Source: Propionibacterium acidifaciens DSM 21887 | Lineage (GTDB): Bacteria > Actinomycetota > Actinomycetes > Propionibacteriales > Propionibacteriaceae | DNA: 36,631 nucleotides | Assembly: GCF_000426605.1 (NCBI RefSeq) | Contig: NZ_AUFR01000029.1 | Span: forward strand, 1 to 36,631 | Direction: 5' to 3' | Shown here: one piece after another, positions 10,337 through 19,069 of the stretch | Position numbering within the stretch: position 1 is the stretch's first letter | Layout: the number at the start of each line of letters is the position of its first letter | The notes under the pieces: model-generated | The model's database searches: none | Seen by the model: the letters and a program-made list of their open reading frames with translations, nothing else | What the model was told of the DNA's origin: nothing | Program-made: the position numbers and the translations under genes

Positions 10337-10621
10337 GACCTCCACACTGGCCGGCACCGCTTTCACGGCGCTTTCACCCCGCTTCCACCGGGCGCGGGCC
10401 CGGGCCGGGGAGCCCCACCGGGACGATGCCGGTCAGCGCTTCGGCCTCCTCGGGCGCGGGCCCGGATTCCGCCTCCTCGGCGCCGAGATCTGCTCGGCCG
10501 CCCCGCCCGCGGGTCCGGGCCGGGGAGCGGCCGTGGAGGAGCGGCCCGGTCGCCAGTACGCTGACTCTGACGGGGCGCGCTGAATCGGGCGGAGCGCCGT
10601 CGCCGCGTGGAAGGAGCACCG

Positions 10622-11515
10622 ATGAGCGACACGGCACCGGGGAGCACCGCATCAGTCGCCACCGGTCCGCCGGCCGGGGCGCCCGCGCTGGTGGACGTCG
10701 GCTGGCTCGCCGAGCACCTGGACGAACCGGATCTGGTGGTGCTCGACGCCACGATGGGCCCGGCGCCGTCCTCGCCGCGCATCCGCGGCGCCCGATGGTT
10801 CGACCACGACGTCGCCATGGCCGCACCGGGCTCGGGGCTCCCCCACACCCTGCCCTCCATCAGCCGCTTCCAGGAGCAGGTGCGCCGCCTGGGGGTCGAC
10901 GAGGCCAGTCGCGTCATCGTCTACGACGGCGCCGGGATCTTCTCCTCGCCGCGGGCGCGGTGGATGCTGCGCCGGGCCGGCCACCGGCGGGTCAGCGTCC
11001 TCGACGGCGGCCTGCCCGCCTGGTTGGACGCCGGCGGCCCCACCGAATCCTGGCCCGCCGGAGCCGATCCCCACGAGGGGCCCGAACCGGGCGACTTCAC
11101 GGCGAGCGGCTCCTTCGAGCCGGCCGTCGTGCCGATGGAGGAGCTGGCGGGGCTGCTGGCCGATCCGGGCTTCGTCGTCGTCGACGCCCGCTCCCACGAG
11201 CGCTTCACCGGAGCGGTGCCCGAGCCGCGCCCCGGCCTGCGGGCCGGGCACATGCCCGGCGCCGTCAACGTGCCCTTCACCGAGCTGCTCGTGGACGGGC
11301 GCACCATGCGCGGGCCCGCCGAGCTGCGTGCGATCCTCGACAGGGCGGTCCCGGCGGGCACCCGGCCGGTCGCCTCCTGCGGCTCCGGGGTGACGGCGAC
11401 CGTCGTCCTGCTGGCCCTGGAACTGGTCGGCCGTGACGACGGGCTGCTCTACGACGGCTCCTGGTCCCAGTGGGGCGGCTCCGACGGCGGCGAGGTCGTC
11501 ACGGGCGAGACCTGA
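10622..11515 (+). CDS. 3-mercaptopyruvate/thiosulfate sulfurtransferase (two rhodanese domains)
   Basis: A 297-residue tandem rhodanese. The N-terminal domain (about 20-145) is the inactive half; the C-terminal domain (about 165-290) carries the active-site loop CGSGVTA with catalytic Cys253. The CG(S/T)GVTA loop is characteristic of 3-mercaptopyruvate sulfurtransferases (SseA type), whereas thiosulfate rhodaneses usually have CRxGxT. The domain boundary motifs VIVYDGAGIFSSPRARWML and HMPGAVNVPF are intact. The enzyme moves sulfane sulfur from 3-mercaptopyruvate to thiols or cyanide in the cytoplasm. ATG 10622 follows GGAAGGAG, making it the clear start. It is monocistronic, with a hairpin right after the stop. 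Divergent from the ABC exporter, with no evident functional link. Confidence 0.9.
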   Translation: MSDTAPGSTASVATGPPAGAPALVDVGWLAEHLDEPDLVVLDATMGPAPSSPRIRGARWFDHDVAMAAPGSGLPHTLPSISRFQEQVRRLGVDEASRVIVYDGAGIFSSPRARWMLRRAGHRRVSVLDGGLPAWLDAGGPTESWPAGADPHEGPEPGDFTASGSFEPAVVPMEELAGLLADPGFVVVDARSHERFTGAVPEPRPGLRAGHMPGAVNVPFTELLVDGRTMRGPAELRAILDRAVPAGTRPVASCGSGVTATVVLLALELVGRDDGLLYDGSWSQWGGSDGGEVVTGET

Positions 11516-11521
11516 GGAGCC

Positions 11522-11548
11522 GCGCCGGGGCGGGCACCGCCCCGGCGC
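11522..11548 (+). terminator. Terminator of the sulfurtransferase gene
   Basis: A perfect 12-bp GC stem (gcgccggggcgg / ccgccccggcgc) with a 3-nt loop, starting 7 nt after the stop codon. Confidence 0.75.
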
Positions 11549-11797
11549 CGTCGGTCACGAGCGGCCCCTGACAGATCCCATGGATCGATCCGAGCCGCGC
11601 CGAGTCATCGGACCGACCGGTCTCGCGTCCCGAATGCGTCCGTGAGCGCTCACCCGCGGACTGCGCACGAACAGACGCCCACGACAGCGGTTCAGGAACG
11701 AAAACCGGCGCCGAGGCGCCCTTCTCCCGGTCCCGGCGGCGGGCTGCCGGGACCGCCCTCCCCCGATGGCTGCGACCCCACCGCCCCGCACCGGGAC
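11549..11797. other. Intergenic between two converging genes; a minor hairpin
   Basis: The only structure noted is a 9-bp stem (ggtcccggc 11729-11737 with gccgggacc 11746-11754). No coding signal with a ribosome binding site was found on either strand. Confidence 0.5.
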
Positions 11798-11841
11798 GGC
11801 GAGGGGGCCGGCGGAGCTTGCGCCCTGCCGGCCCCCTCGCC
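11798..11841 (-). terminator. Terminator of the fructose operon
   Basis: A perfect 15-bp stem (ggcgagggggccggc / gccggccccctcgcc) with a 14-nt loop, beginning 14 nt downstream of the fruA stop codon on the minus strand. Confidence 0.8.
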
Positions 11842-11855
11842 GAGGATGATGCGGT

Positions 11856-13910
11856 TCAGGCGGTGACCACCGCCGAGGCGTCCTGCCCCGCGACCGCCTC
11901 CTTCCTGCGCCAAGCGATGCCCTTGAGCAGGGTGACGAGCAGCCCGGCGACGACGGCGCCGACGGCGATCGCCAGGACGAAGGCCCAGAAGCGGTCGATG
12001 GCGAAGAACACGAAGATGCCGCCGTGCGGGGCCTTCGAGGCGGCGCCGAGCGCCATCGACAGCGCACCGGTGACGGCGCCGCCGGCCATCATCGAGGGGA
12101 TGACGCGCAGCGGATCAGCGGCCGCGAACGGGATGGCGCCCTCGGAGATGAACGAGGCGCCGAGCAGCCAGGCCGCCGTGCCGTTCTCGCGCTCGGCCGC
12201 CGTGTAGTACTTCGGACGCAGGGCCGTCGACAGGGCCATGGCCAGCGGCGGCACCATGCCGGCGGCCATCGTCGCGGCCATGACCTTCATCGAGCCGATG
12301 TTGACCACGTTGAGGTTCGTCGTGGCGAACAGGTAGGCGGCCTTGTTGACAGGCCCGCCCAGGTCGAAGCACATCATGAGGCCGAGGATGATACCCAGGA
12401 TGACCGCCGAGGCCCCGCTCATGCCCGACAGCCCGTCGTTCATGGCGGTGGTCAGCCAGGCCAGCGGGCGCCCGAGGACGACGTACATGAGGCCGCCGGC
12501 CACGAACGAGCCGACGAGCGGGATGATCACCACCGGCATGAGCCCGCGCAGCCAGCGCGGCGGGTTGAGAGTGGTGAACCAGTAGGCGACGAGACCGCCG
12601 ACCAGGCCGCCGACGATGGCGCCGATGAAGCCCGCTCCGGTGAGCGAGGCGACGGCGCCGGCGACGAAGCCGGGCGCGATGCCGGGGCGCTCGGCCAGGC
12701 CGAAACCGATGTAGCCGGCCAGAGCCGGCAGCAGGAAGCCGAAGGCCGCCTGGCCGATGGCGAAGAGCACGGCGCCGATGTAGGTCATGACCGGTGAGCC
12801 GCCCAGGGCGTGGCCGGTGGCGTCCGGCAGGTTCGCGAGGCTGTTGCCGAGCGCGATGTTCAGGCCGAGGGCCTGGTTGCCGTCCTTGACACCGAGCTCG
12901 TAGCCGCCGAACAGGAAACCCAGCGCGATGAGCAGGCCGCCGGCCGCGACGAAGGGGATCATGTACGAGACGCCGGTCATGAGGGCCTGCTGGATGCGCT
13001 TGCCCCAGCCGAGCTGCGACTTCTCCTCCTCGGCGTCGGCGCCGACCGCCTCGGCGGCGTGCACCCGGTGGGCGTGCGGGTCGTCGATGGCGGCGACGGC
13101 CTCGGCGACCATGGCGTCGGGCTCGTTGACGGCCCGTTTGACGCCGGACTCGATGACGGGCAGCCCGGCGAAGCGGCTGCGGCCCTTGACGCCCACATCG
13201 GTGGCGAAGATGACGGCGTCGGCCGCCTTGATGACCTCCGGCGGCAGGGGCTCGTAGCCCGAGGACCCCTGGGGCTCGGCCTGCAGGTCGACGCCGGCCT
13301 TTCTCGCCGCCGCGGTGAGGTAGTCAGCGGCCATGTAGGTGTGGGCGATGCCGGTGGGGCACGCGGTGACGGCGACGATGCGCGCCGTCGAGGAGCCGGG
13401 GGCCTTCTCCGCCGGGGAGGAGGCCCCGGGGGCCGGCGCGGGTGCCGCGGCACGGGCCGGCGGTTCGACGACGTCGCGCACCAGAGTGACGATCGCGTCG
13501 GCGTCGGGGGCCTCGCGCAGCGCCTGGACGAAGTCCTCGTGCACCATCGCACGGGCCAGTTTCGTGAGCAGCTTCATGTGCTCCTCGCCGCCGTCGGTGC
13601 CGGCCGCGATGAGGAAGATGATGTCGGCCGGGCCGTCCTTGCCGCCGAAGTCGACGGGGCGCGAGAGCCTGGCGAAGCCGAGCGAGGACCTCGTGACGGC
13701 CTCCGAGCGGCAGTGCGGGATGGCGAAGCGTCCGGGCATGCCGGTGGGGAACTTCTCCTCGCGGGCCAGCGCGTCGCGCGTCAGCCCCGCGGCATCGGCC
13801 CGGCCGGCCCCGCCGATGATGCCGGCGAGGGCGGTGATGACCTCGGTCTTTGTCGAGCCGAGATCGACGTCGAGGGCGACGATCTCCGGCACGATGATGG
13901 ATTCGGACAT
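11856..13910 (-). CDS. fruA: Fructose-type PTS permease EIIABC
   Basis: A 684-residue fused PTS transporter that imports fructose while phosphorylating it to fructose 1-phosphate. Order: EIIA (about 1-150) with the phospho-acceptor His66 in FAIPHCRSE; an Ala/Pro linker (151-175); EIIB (about 177-275) with Cys184 in VTACPTGIAHT; a second linker; EIIC (about 310-665) with many membrane segments and GGPVNKAAY and EGAIPFAAADP motifs of the fructose family. Phosphate passes from HPr to His66, then Cys184, then sugar. The ATG at 13910 has AGGAG 8 nt upstream. It is last in the fruR-fruK-fruA order, separated from fruK by 162 bp holding two inverted repeats, so fruA may have its own control. Mannose or 2-O-mannosylglycerate specificity is less likely given fruK. 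Confidence 0.95.
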   Translation of the reverse strand: MSESIIVPEIVALDVDLGSTKTEVITALAGIIGGAGRADAAGLTRDALAREEKFPTGMPGRFAIPHCRSEAVTRSSLGFARLSRPVDFGGKDGPADIIFLIAAGTDGGEEHMKLLTKLARAMVHEDFVQALREAPDADAIVTLVRDVVEPPARAAAPAPAPGASSPAEKAPGSSTARIVAVTACPTGIAHTYMAADYLTAAARKAGVDLQAEPQGSSGYEPLPPEVIKAADAVIFATDVGVKGRSRFAGLPVIESGVKRAVNEPDAMVAEAVAAIDDPHAHRVHAAEAVGADAEEEKSQLGWGKRIQQALMTGVSYMIPFVAAGGLLIALGFLFGGYELGVKDGNQALGLNIALGNSLANLPDATGHALGGSPVMTYIGAVLFAIGQAAFGFLLPALAGYIGFGLAERPGIAPGFVAGAVASLTGAGFIGAIVGGLVGGLVAYWFTTLNPPRWLRGLMPVVIIPLVGSFVAGGLMYVVLGRPLAWLTTAMNDGLSGMSGASAVILGIILGLMMCFDLGGPVNKAAYLFATTNLNVVNIGSMKVMAATMAAGMVPPLAMALSTALRPKYYTAAERENGTAAWLLGASFISEGAIPFAAADPLRVIPSMMAGGAVTGALSMALGAASKAPHGGIFVFFAIDRFWAFVLAIAVGAVVAGLLVTLLKGIAWRRKEAVAGQDASAVVTA

Positions 13911-13959
13911 GAACGATTCTCCTAACCAGGGTGCGACCGACGGACGAACCGGATCGGGG

Positions 13960-13982
13960 CGCACCCACAGGGATCGGGTGCG
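13960..13982 (-). promoter_or_regulatory. Inverted repeat upstream of fruA
   Basis: CGCACCC (13960-13966) and GGGTGCG (13976-13982) with a 9-nt spacer, 50 bp before the fruA start. It could be a regulator site or an RNA hairpin in the leader; no consensus was matched. Confidence 0.35.
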
Positions 13983-14018
13983 GTCTGGACACGCCGCGTG
14001 GCGGCGGCTGACGGTGTC

Positions 14019-14061
14019 GCCGGAGGGGCGGCGATGCGGCGGGCGGCGCCGCTCCTCCGGC
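14019..14061 (-). terminator. Intercistronic hairpin between fruK and fruA
   Basis: A 15-bp stem with one mismatch (arms 14019-14033 and 14047-14061, 13-nt loop), 11 nt downstream of the fruK stop. It could end part of the fruR-fruK transcript or mark a processing site, which would separate fruA levels from fruK. Confidence 0.6.
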
Positions 14062-14072
14062 GGGGCCGCGGG

Positions 14073-15029
14073 TCAGACGGCGGTGACGCGAACCTGCACG
14101 CGCGCCGCCAGTTCGGGGTCGGGAATGGTGGATCCGGGCAGACCGGCAGCGGCCGTGCCCCAGGCGACGGCCCTCGCCAGGGCCGCGTCATCGTCGGCGT
14201 CGGCGGCCAGCCCGATGAGCAGGCCCGCCAGCGAGGAGTCCCCCGCGCCGACGGTCGACCGCACCTCGATGGGTGCGGCGAGCCCGTGCCAGGCGCCGTC
14301 CGCGGTGACGAGCAGGGCGCCCGCGCCGCCGAGCGTCACCATGACGCGCTCGATGCCCTTGGCGACGAGGCCGCGGGCGTTCTCGAGGACGACGCCGAAG
14401 TCGCCGTGCGAGGCGGCCTCCTCCATGGCGTCGCCGTCCCCACCGCAGATCCGGGCGAGCTCGGTGGAGTTGGGCTTGATGAGGTCGGGGGCCGCCTGGG
14501 GCAGCGCACCGGCCAGGGCGGCGAGCGGGGCGTCGGAGGTGTCGACGGCGATCCGCGCGCCGCTCGCGCGCAGGGCGGCGACCATCCGCGCGTACCAGTC
14601 GACGGGCAGGCCCGGCGGCAGGGAGCCGCTCATGACGATCCAGTCGGCGCCGACGGCGGCCTCGCCGACGGCGGCCTCGAGGCCGGCGCGCTCGTCCGCG
14701 TCGAGCCCGGCGCCGGGCTCGTTGAACTTCGTCGTCGTGCCGTCGGGCTCGGTGACCGTCAGGTTCGTGCGCACCGGGTGGGCGACGGGCACGCTGAGGT
14801 GGTCGATGCCGGCGGCGGCCATGCCCGTGAGCAGCGGGTCGTGCTCGGGCGCGGGGACGACCGCCCGGGTCGGCACGCCGGCGTTGCGGAGGGCCCGGGA
14901 GATGTTGACGCCCTTGCCCGCCGCGACGACCGAGATGTCGGACAGGCGGTGCACCTGGCCGCGGACGATGGGGGACGCCAGGGCGGCGGAGCGGTCGAGG
15001 CTGGGGTTGGCGGTGACGGTGACGATCAT
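14073..15029 (-). CDS. fruK: 1-phosphofructokinase
   Basis: A 318-residue PfkB-family kinase that converts fructose 1-phosphate from the PTS to fructose 1,6-bisphosphate in the cytoplasm. It shows the N-terminal MIVTVTANPSLD, the sugar-binding AAGKGVNISRAL motif, SGSLPPG, KPNSTEL, and the C-terminal anion hole and catalytic base motif STVGAGDSS (Asp is the base). Length and motifs match 1-phosphofructokinase rather than tagatose-6-phosphate kinase, and the neighbours fruR and fruA support this. Its ATG overlaps the fruR stop (ATGA, 15026-15029), so translation is coupled to the regulator. Confidence 0.95.
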   Translation of the reverse strand: MIVTVTANPSLDRSAALASPIVRGQVHRLSDISVVAAGKGVNISRALRNAGVPTRAVVPAPEHDPLLTGMAAAGIDHLSVPVAHPVRTNLTVTEPDGTTTKFNEPGAGLDADERAGLEAAVGEAAVGADWIVMSGSLPPGLPVDWYARMVAALRASGARIAVDTSDAPLAALAGALPQAAPDLIKPNSTELARICGGDGDAMEEAASHGDFGVVLENARGLVAKGIERVMVTLGGAGALLVTADGAWHGLAAPIEVRSTVGAGDSSLAGLLIGLAADADDDAALARAVAWGTAAAGLPGSTIPDPELAARVQVRVTAV

Positions 15030-15787
15030 GCGCAGACCACCTTCAGGTCCTTGTTCCGGATGACTTCGAGTTGACGCTGCGGGATGCCGGTGTCGGTGAC
15101 GAGGACGTCGACGTCGTCGAGGGCGGCGAAGCGCACCGTGGACTCGGCGCCGATCTTGCGGGCGTCGGCGAGCACGACGACGGTGCGGGCCGCGCCGATC
15201 ATGGCGGTCTTGGTGGCCGCCTCGTCCATGTCGGGCGTCGACAGGCCGTGCTCGACGGACAGGGCGTTGGTGCCCATGAAGGCCACGTCGACGCGAAGCC
15301 GCTCGAACTCGGCGGCGTTGCCGACGGTGGCGGACGTCGTGCCGCGCAACCGCCCGCCGATGAGGCGCACCTCGCAGCTGGTGCGCGCGCCGACGAGCGC
15401 GGCGATGGGGGCCGAGTTCGTGAAGACGACGTGGTGCGAGCCGGCGGGCAGGCGGGCGGCCAGCCGCCCCACCGAGGAGCCGGCGTCGAGCAGGATGGTG
15501 CCGCCGTCGGCCGGCAGCTCGTCGACCGCCCGGGCGGCCATGCGCTCCTTCTCCTCGACGGCCGAGGCGTCACGGGTGTCGAGCGGCGCGTCGCCCAGCT
15601 GGTCGAAACCAGCGGGGATCGCGCCGCCGTGGACGCGCCGCAGCAGGGACCGGGCGGCGAGCTGGTCGAGGTCGCGGCGGATCGTCTCGGGGACGACGCC
15701 GAGCTGCGCGGAGGCCTCGGCCACCGAGACGCGGCCGCTCTGGCGCGCATGCTCGACGAGCCACCTGTGGCGCTCCTGCGGGTACAT
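15026..15787 (-). CDS. fruR: DeoR-family transcriptional regulator of the fructose operon
   Basis: A 253-residue DeoR-type repressor. The N-terminal helix-turn-helix (about 5-58) reads GRVSVAEASAQLGVVPETIR, and DLDQLAARSLLRRVHGG is the classic DeoR recognition helix and wing. The C-terminal sensor domain (about 75-235) has ILLDAGSSVGRLA, VFTNSAPIA, VRLIGGRLRG, AFMGTNALS and KTAMIGAA, the sugar-phosphate-binding signature of this family. By analogy with other fructose operons the inducer is probably fructose 1-phosphate. ATG 15787 follows GGAGGTG at good spacing. It is first gene of the operon and coupled to fruK by an ATGA overlap, so it likely regulates itself. Confidence 0.93.
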   Translation of the reverse strand: MYPQERHRWLVEHARQSGRVSVAEASAQLGVVPETIRRDLDQLAARSLLRRVHGGAIPAGFDQLGDAPLDTRDASAVEEKERMAARAVDELPADGGTILLDAGSSVGRLAARLPAGSHHVVFTNSAPIAALVGARTSCEVRLIGGRLRGTTSATVGNAAEFERLRVDVAFMGTNALSVEHGLSTPDMDEAATKTAMIGAARTVVVLADARKIGAESTVRFAALDDVDVLVTDTGIPQRQLEVIRNKDLKVVCA

Positions 15788-16396
15788 GGCCCACCTCCCG
15801 TCATTGGGATCATCGCCGGTGCGGGGCCGGGGCGCCCGCACCGAGGGACACGCATCGGCCCGCCTCGGGGAGCGACTGCGCCCGTGGCCGCAGCCCCGTG
15901 GACGACGACCCGGCATCCCCGCCGGCCCCGACGAACCGAATGTTACTATGCGTTGGATTCTAGTGCCTGGTTCGAGAGAAAGCCAGCCTTTTTCCGACAT
16001 GAACTCACGAATCCCAACACAGGGGCTCCGAGATGGGCACTCCGGCTCCGGCACCGACCCGTTGCCTCGTTGGTCGCCCCGTTCGCACGACGCGAGCCGG
16101 CCCGGGGCATCACCGCCCGTCGTCATGCCCGGCCCCCGCGCGCAGCGGACCGAATCGGACATGCCGCCGGTCAGGCCGCCTATCGCGGACCGGCCCCCGC
16201 GCGCAGCGGGCCCCGGGCCTCGCGCCGACCATCGTCCCCGGGCCCCGTTCGCGCGCGGCGAGGCGGGCGCCGTCCTCCGCCTCCGGGGTCCGGCCGCGCC
16301 GGGACGTAGGATCGAACGGTCCGCAGCGCAGTGGCCCGGCCGCCGCGCCGGTCCCGCCGCCCACGGGCACCCCGGAACCGACCAGTCAGGGCCAGG
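15788..16396. other. Long divergent intergenic region between fruR and the AAEx gene
   Basis: 609 bp without a supportable gene. It holds the candidate fruR promoter, a direct repeat of 18 bp (ggcccccgcgcgcagcgg at 16131-16148 and 16192-16209, offset 61 bp), and a TAGGAT hexamer at 16307-16312 that could be the -10 of the plus-strand transporter gene. Open frames crossing it are Arg/Pro-rich and lack ribosome binding sites. Confidence 0.5.
15957..15985 (-). promoter_or_regulatory. Possible promoter of the fructose operon
   Basis: On the minus strand, TAGAAT (15962-15957) preceded at 17 nt by TGGCTT (15985-15980). The -10 is good and the -35 weak. The surrounding 15935-16020 stretch is clearly richer in A/T than its neighbours, as promoters in this genome are. 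The start of fruR is 170 bp downstream, leaving room for operators. Confidence 0.4.
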
Positions 16397-17962
16397 ATGA
16401 TCGACTTTCTCGCCGCACACCCGCTCGTCACCATCATGGGCGTCCTCGCCCTCGGGGCGCTGCTCGGCCAGATCAGGTTCGGTCCGCTGCGCTTCGGCGC
16501 GGCCGGCGCGCTCTTCGTCGGCCTGCTCGTCGGCATGCTCGACCCCCGGCTCGGCGAGGGCATGACGCTCGTGAGGCAGCTCGGCGTCGTCCTGTTCTGC
16601 TACACGGTCGGCCTGTCGGCCGGCTCGACCCTCCTGTCGGACCTGAGGCGCCAGTGGGCGCTCATGGTGGCGAGCATCGGCGCCCTCGTCGTCATGGCGG
16701 CCACGGGGCTCGCCGCGGGCCGGGCCCTCGGCCTGACACCCGCCCACGTCAGCGGGCTGTTCGCCGGCGTGCTCACCTCGCCGGCCATCGACGCCGCCCA
16801 GCAGGCCACCGGCAACTCCCCCGACACGCTCTTCGCCTACGCCGTCTCGTACCCGACCGGCGTCGTCGTCGCCATGGTCGTCGTCGCCGTGGTCGCCACG
16901 CGGCGCTGGCCGGGCCGGCGCGACAACGTCTCGATGGCCGAGGCCGGCATCAAGGCCGTGAGCACCAGGGTCACCCGCGACGCGCGGATCGAGGAGATCC
17001 CCGGCTGGCCGTCGAGGATCCGCATGAGCTATCTGCTGCGCGACGGCCAGATGCGCGTCATGAGCCGCACGGACGAGCTGCACGCCGGCGACGAGGTGCT
17101 CGTCGTGGGCATGCCGGCCGACGTCAACGCCGCGGTCGGCTTCCTCGGCTACCGCACCCGGCACGTGCTCACCGAGAACCGCCGCGATGTCGACTTCCGC
17201 CGCTTCGTCGTCTCGAACCCGCGCCTGGCCGGGCGCGCCCTGGGCGACCTGGACGTGCGCGAGCAGTGCGACGGCATCGTCACCCGGGTGCGCCGCGGCG
17301 ACCTGGAGATGCTCGCCACCGACGACCTCGTCCTGCAGCCCGGCGACCGGGTGCTGGCCGTCGTGCCCCGCGGGCGTCTCGGCGACGCGCAGGACTTCTT
17401 CGGCGACTCCGAGGCGGGCGTCTCGCAGGTGGACGCGCTGACCCTCGGCATGGGCATCGCCCTCGGCATGCTCGCCGGCGCCGTCGCGGTGCCGCTGCCC
17501 GGCGGTCTGCGCTTCAGCCTCGGCGCCGCGGCGGGCCCCCTCGTCGTCGGCATGGTCCTCGGCGCCCTGCACCGCACCGGGCCCTTCCGCTGGGACCTCC
17601 CCCATGCGACGAACCGGATCCTGCGCCAGCTCGGCCTCATGATCTTCCTCGCCTGCGTCGGCCTGGCCACCGGCCCGGCCTTCTCGTCGAAGCTGCTCAC
17701 GTGGGACTGCCTGCGGATCGTGCTCGTCTCGGCCGGCTCGCTGGCCCTCGGCGGCGCCGGGCTGCTGCTCGCCGCGCGCCGCCTCGGCCTGTCGGCGCAG
17801 CGGGCCACCGGCGGCTTCGCGGGCTTCGTCGGCCAGCCCGCGGTGCTCGGCTACGCGAACTCGCTCGTCAACGACGAGCGCATCGACTCGGCCTACGGGG
17901 CGCTCTTCGCGCTGGGCACGGTGGTCAAGATCCTCCTCGTGCAGCTCATCGCGCTGGCGTGA
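16397..17962 (+). CDS. Aspartate:alanine exchanger (AAEx) family transporter
   Basis: A 521-residue inner-membrane protein built as two homologous membrane halves (about 1-175 and 350-521) around a soluble centre (about 190-345) with two TrkA-C-like regions (for example TRDARIEEIPGWPSRIRM and DELHAGDEVLVVGMP). This is the layout of the AspT/YidE/YbjL family. Conserved membrane motifs are visible in both halves: GVLTSPAIDAAQQATG in the first and GFVGQPAVLGYAN in the second. AspT swaps aspartate for alanine to make a proton gradient; most relatives have unknown substrates, perhaps other dicarboxylates. ATG 16397 has only a modest AGGGCCAGG ribosome binding site. It is monocistronic, with a hairpin downstream at 18032-18057. 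No aspartate decarboxylase gene is adjacent, so an AspT role cannot be assumed. Confidence 0.85.
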   Translation: MIDFLAAHPLVTIMGVLALGALLGQIRFGPLRFGAAGALFVGLLVGMLDPRLGEGMTLVRQLGVVLFCYTVGLSAGSTLLSDLRRQWALMVASIGALVVMAATGLAAGRALGLTPAHVSGLFAGVLTSPAIDAAQQATGNSPDTLFAYAVSYPTGVVVAMVVVAVVATRRWPGRRDNVSMAEAGIKAVSTRVTRDARIEEIPGWPSRIRMSYLLRDGQMRVMSRTDELHAGDEVLVVGMPADVNAAVGFLGYRTRHVLTENRRDVDFRRFVVSNPRLAGRALGDLDVREQCDGIVTRVRRGDLEMLATDDLVLQPGDRVLAVVPRGRLGDAQDFFGDSEAGVSQVDALTLGMGIALGMLAGAVAVPLPGGLRFSLGAAAGPLVVGMVLGALHRTGPFRWDLPHATNRILRQLGLMIFLACVGLATGPAFSSKLLTWDCLRIVLVSAGSLALGGAGLLLAARRLGLSAQRATGGFAGFVGQPAVLGYANSLVNDERIDSAYGALFALGTVVKILLVQLIALA

Positions 17963-18031
17963 GCGCAGGGACCGGCCCGGCCACGGCGCGCGGGGCGGGC
18001 CCGCCGGGTTCGACGGCCGCCAACGCGCGCA

Positions 18032-18057
18032 TCGCCGCGGGCCGCGGTCCGCGGCGA
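18032..18057 (+). terminator. Possible terminator of the AAEx gene
   Basis: A perfect 9-bp stem (tcgccgcgg / ccgcggcga) with an 8-nt loop, 69 nt after the stop codon. Confidence 0.5.
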
Positions 18058-18126
18058 ATGCACGGGCAGAACGCCCCCGGCCCAGCCGCAGCCGGGCTGC
18101 GCGACCATGACGCGGACAACGCACGA

Positions 18127-18158
18127 GCGGGGCGCCCACCGGCCGGTGGGCGCCCCGC
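18127..18158 (-). terminator. Terminator hairpin downstream of the lipoprotein gene
   Basis: A perfect 32-base palindrome (gcggggcgcccaccgg plus its complement), 34 nt past the lipoprotein stop. Apart from one central base it is the same as the clpB hairpin at 2017-2048, and the flanking bases also match (gca.gagc on the left). Confidence 0.75.
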
Positions 18159-18192
18159 TCCGTCCGGCGCTGTGCGAGGAACGGCCGGCGCG

Positions 18193-18918
18193 TCAGCCGC
18201 CGCTGCCGTCGACGACCTGGTCGCCAGGGGGGGCCGGCTGGGCGGGCACGGCGTTCCAGTTGTCGAAGGTCAGGTCGCTGGCGCCGTCGGTCATCGACAG
18301 CGGCAGGCTCGTGGCCGGGTCGAGGACGAACTCCGTGTTGCGGCCGTCGGTGAGCACGATGGTCTGCGCACCGTCGTCGGTGGTGCCGAAGCTGGAGCGA
18401 TCGACCGCGCTCGTGTCGAGATCCTTCAGCACGAGGTCGACGAGCGAGCGGGGGATGGTGGACTGGTCCAGCTTCGAGGCGCTGTCGGCGCCGACCTTGA
18501 CCCACTTGTCCTTGATGAGCTCGTACTTGTCGTCGGCGAGCTTGTTGGTGACCTTCCAGTAGGTCTCGTTGCCGCGCACCCAGGTGGTGCCGTCGGCGAC
18601 GGAGACCTCGGCGAACGAGTCGCCCTCGGTGAGGGCGGCGTACAGGTTCGAGCCGTCGACGGCGCCGAGGGCGTCGATGGTGCGGGTCGTCCCGGACTGG
18701 TCGATGCGCTGGACGTCGACCACGTGGACCGACGAGGCCTGCGCGATGGCGTCGTTCATCTGGTCGAGGAGCGTCTCGGAGGCGACGGTCGGGGTGGGGC
18801 TGGCGCTGGAGGGCGTGGCCCCGCCGGCCGAGCCGTTCTTCTCGGAGCTGCACCCGACGAAACCGGTCACGGCGAGGACCCCGGCCATGAGGGCCGCCGC
18901 GCAACGCGTCTTTCTCAT
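18193..18918 (-). CDS. LprG/LppX-like lipoprotein
   Basis: A 241-residue secreted lipoprotein. The signal peptide is MRKTRCAAALMAGVLAVTGF, with lipid-attachment Cys23 in FVGC. An S/T/P-rich tether (about 24-45) is followed by a single domain (about 48-230) with the LolA/LprG/LppX half-barrel pattern: SSVHVVDVQRIDQSGT, TTWVRGNETYWKV, DGAQTIVLTDGRNTEFVLDPATSLPLSM. LprG-type proteins bind triacylated lipids and hand them across the envelope, usually with a transporter. Here no lipid exporter is adjacent; the next gene on the strand is an amino-acid permease 151 bp away. ATG 18918 follows GAGGAGGAG and gives a proper signal peptide; an upstream start would not. The lipid-binding role is inferred from fold only. 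Confidence 0.8.
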   Translation of the reverse strand: MRKTRCAAALMAGVLAVTGFVGCSSEKNGSAGGATPSSASPTPTVASETLLDQMNDAIAQASSVHVVDVQRIDQSGTTRTIDALGAVDGSNLYAALTEGDSFAEVSVADGTTWVRGNETYWKVTNKLADDKYELIKDKWVKVGADSASKLDQSTIPRSLVDLVLKDLDTSAVDRSSFGTTDDGAQTIVLTDGRNTEFVLDPATSLPLSMTDGASDLTFDNWNAVPAQPAPPGDQVVDGSGG

Positions 18919-19069
18919 ACTCCTCCTCGACGGATGGGATCTCGTGCCCCGATCCTCCCACATCCGCCCGCGGGGGCGCCGCGGGCCGCCCGGGGGATCG
19001 TCACGGCATGAGCGGGTGGAGGCCCGACGCGAGGAGGCGCTTCTCGCCGAGCCCTCGTGACCGGCCCTC

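Noticed and set aside
15026-18961. Open frame of about 1300 codons on the minus strand
   Set aside because: Only its last 253 codons (from 15787) are a gene, fruR. The rest is antisense to the AAEx gene and out of frame in the lipoprotein gene, with no domain pattern.
18919-19069. tRNA or small RNA between the lipoprotein and permease genes
   Set aside because: No cloverleaf, CCA end or strong hairpin is visible. No tRNA or rRNA was recognised anywhere in the window.
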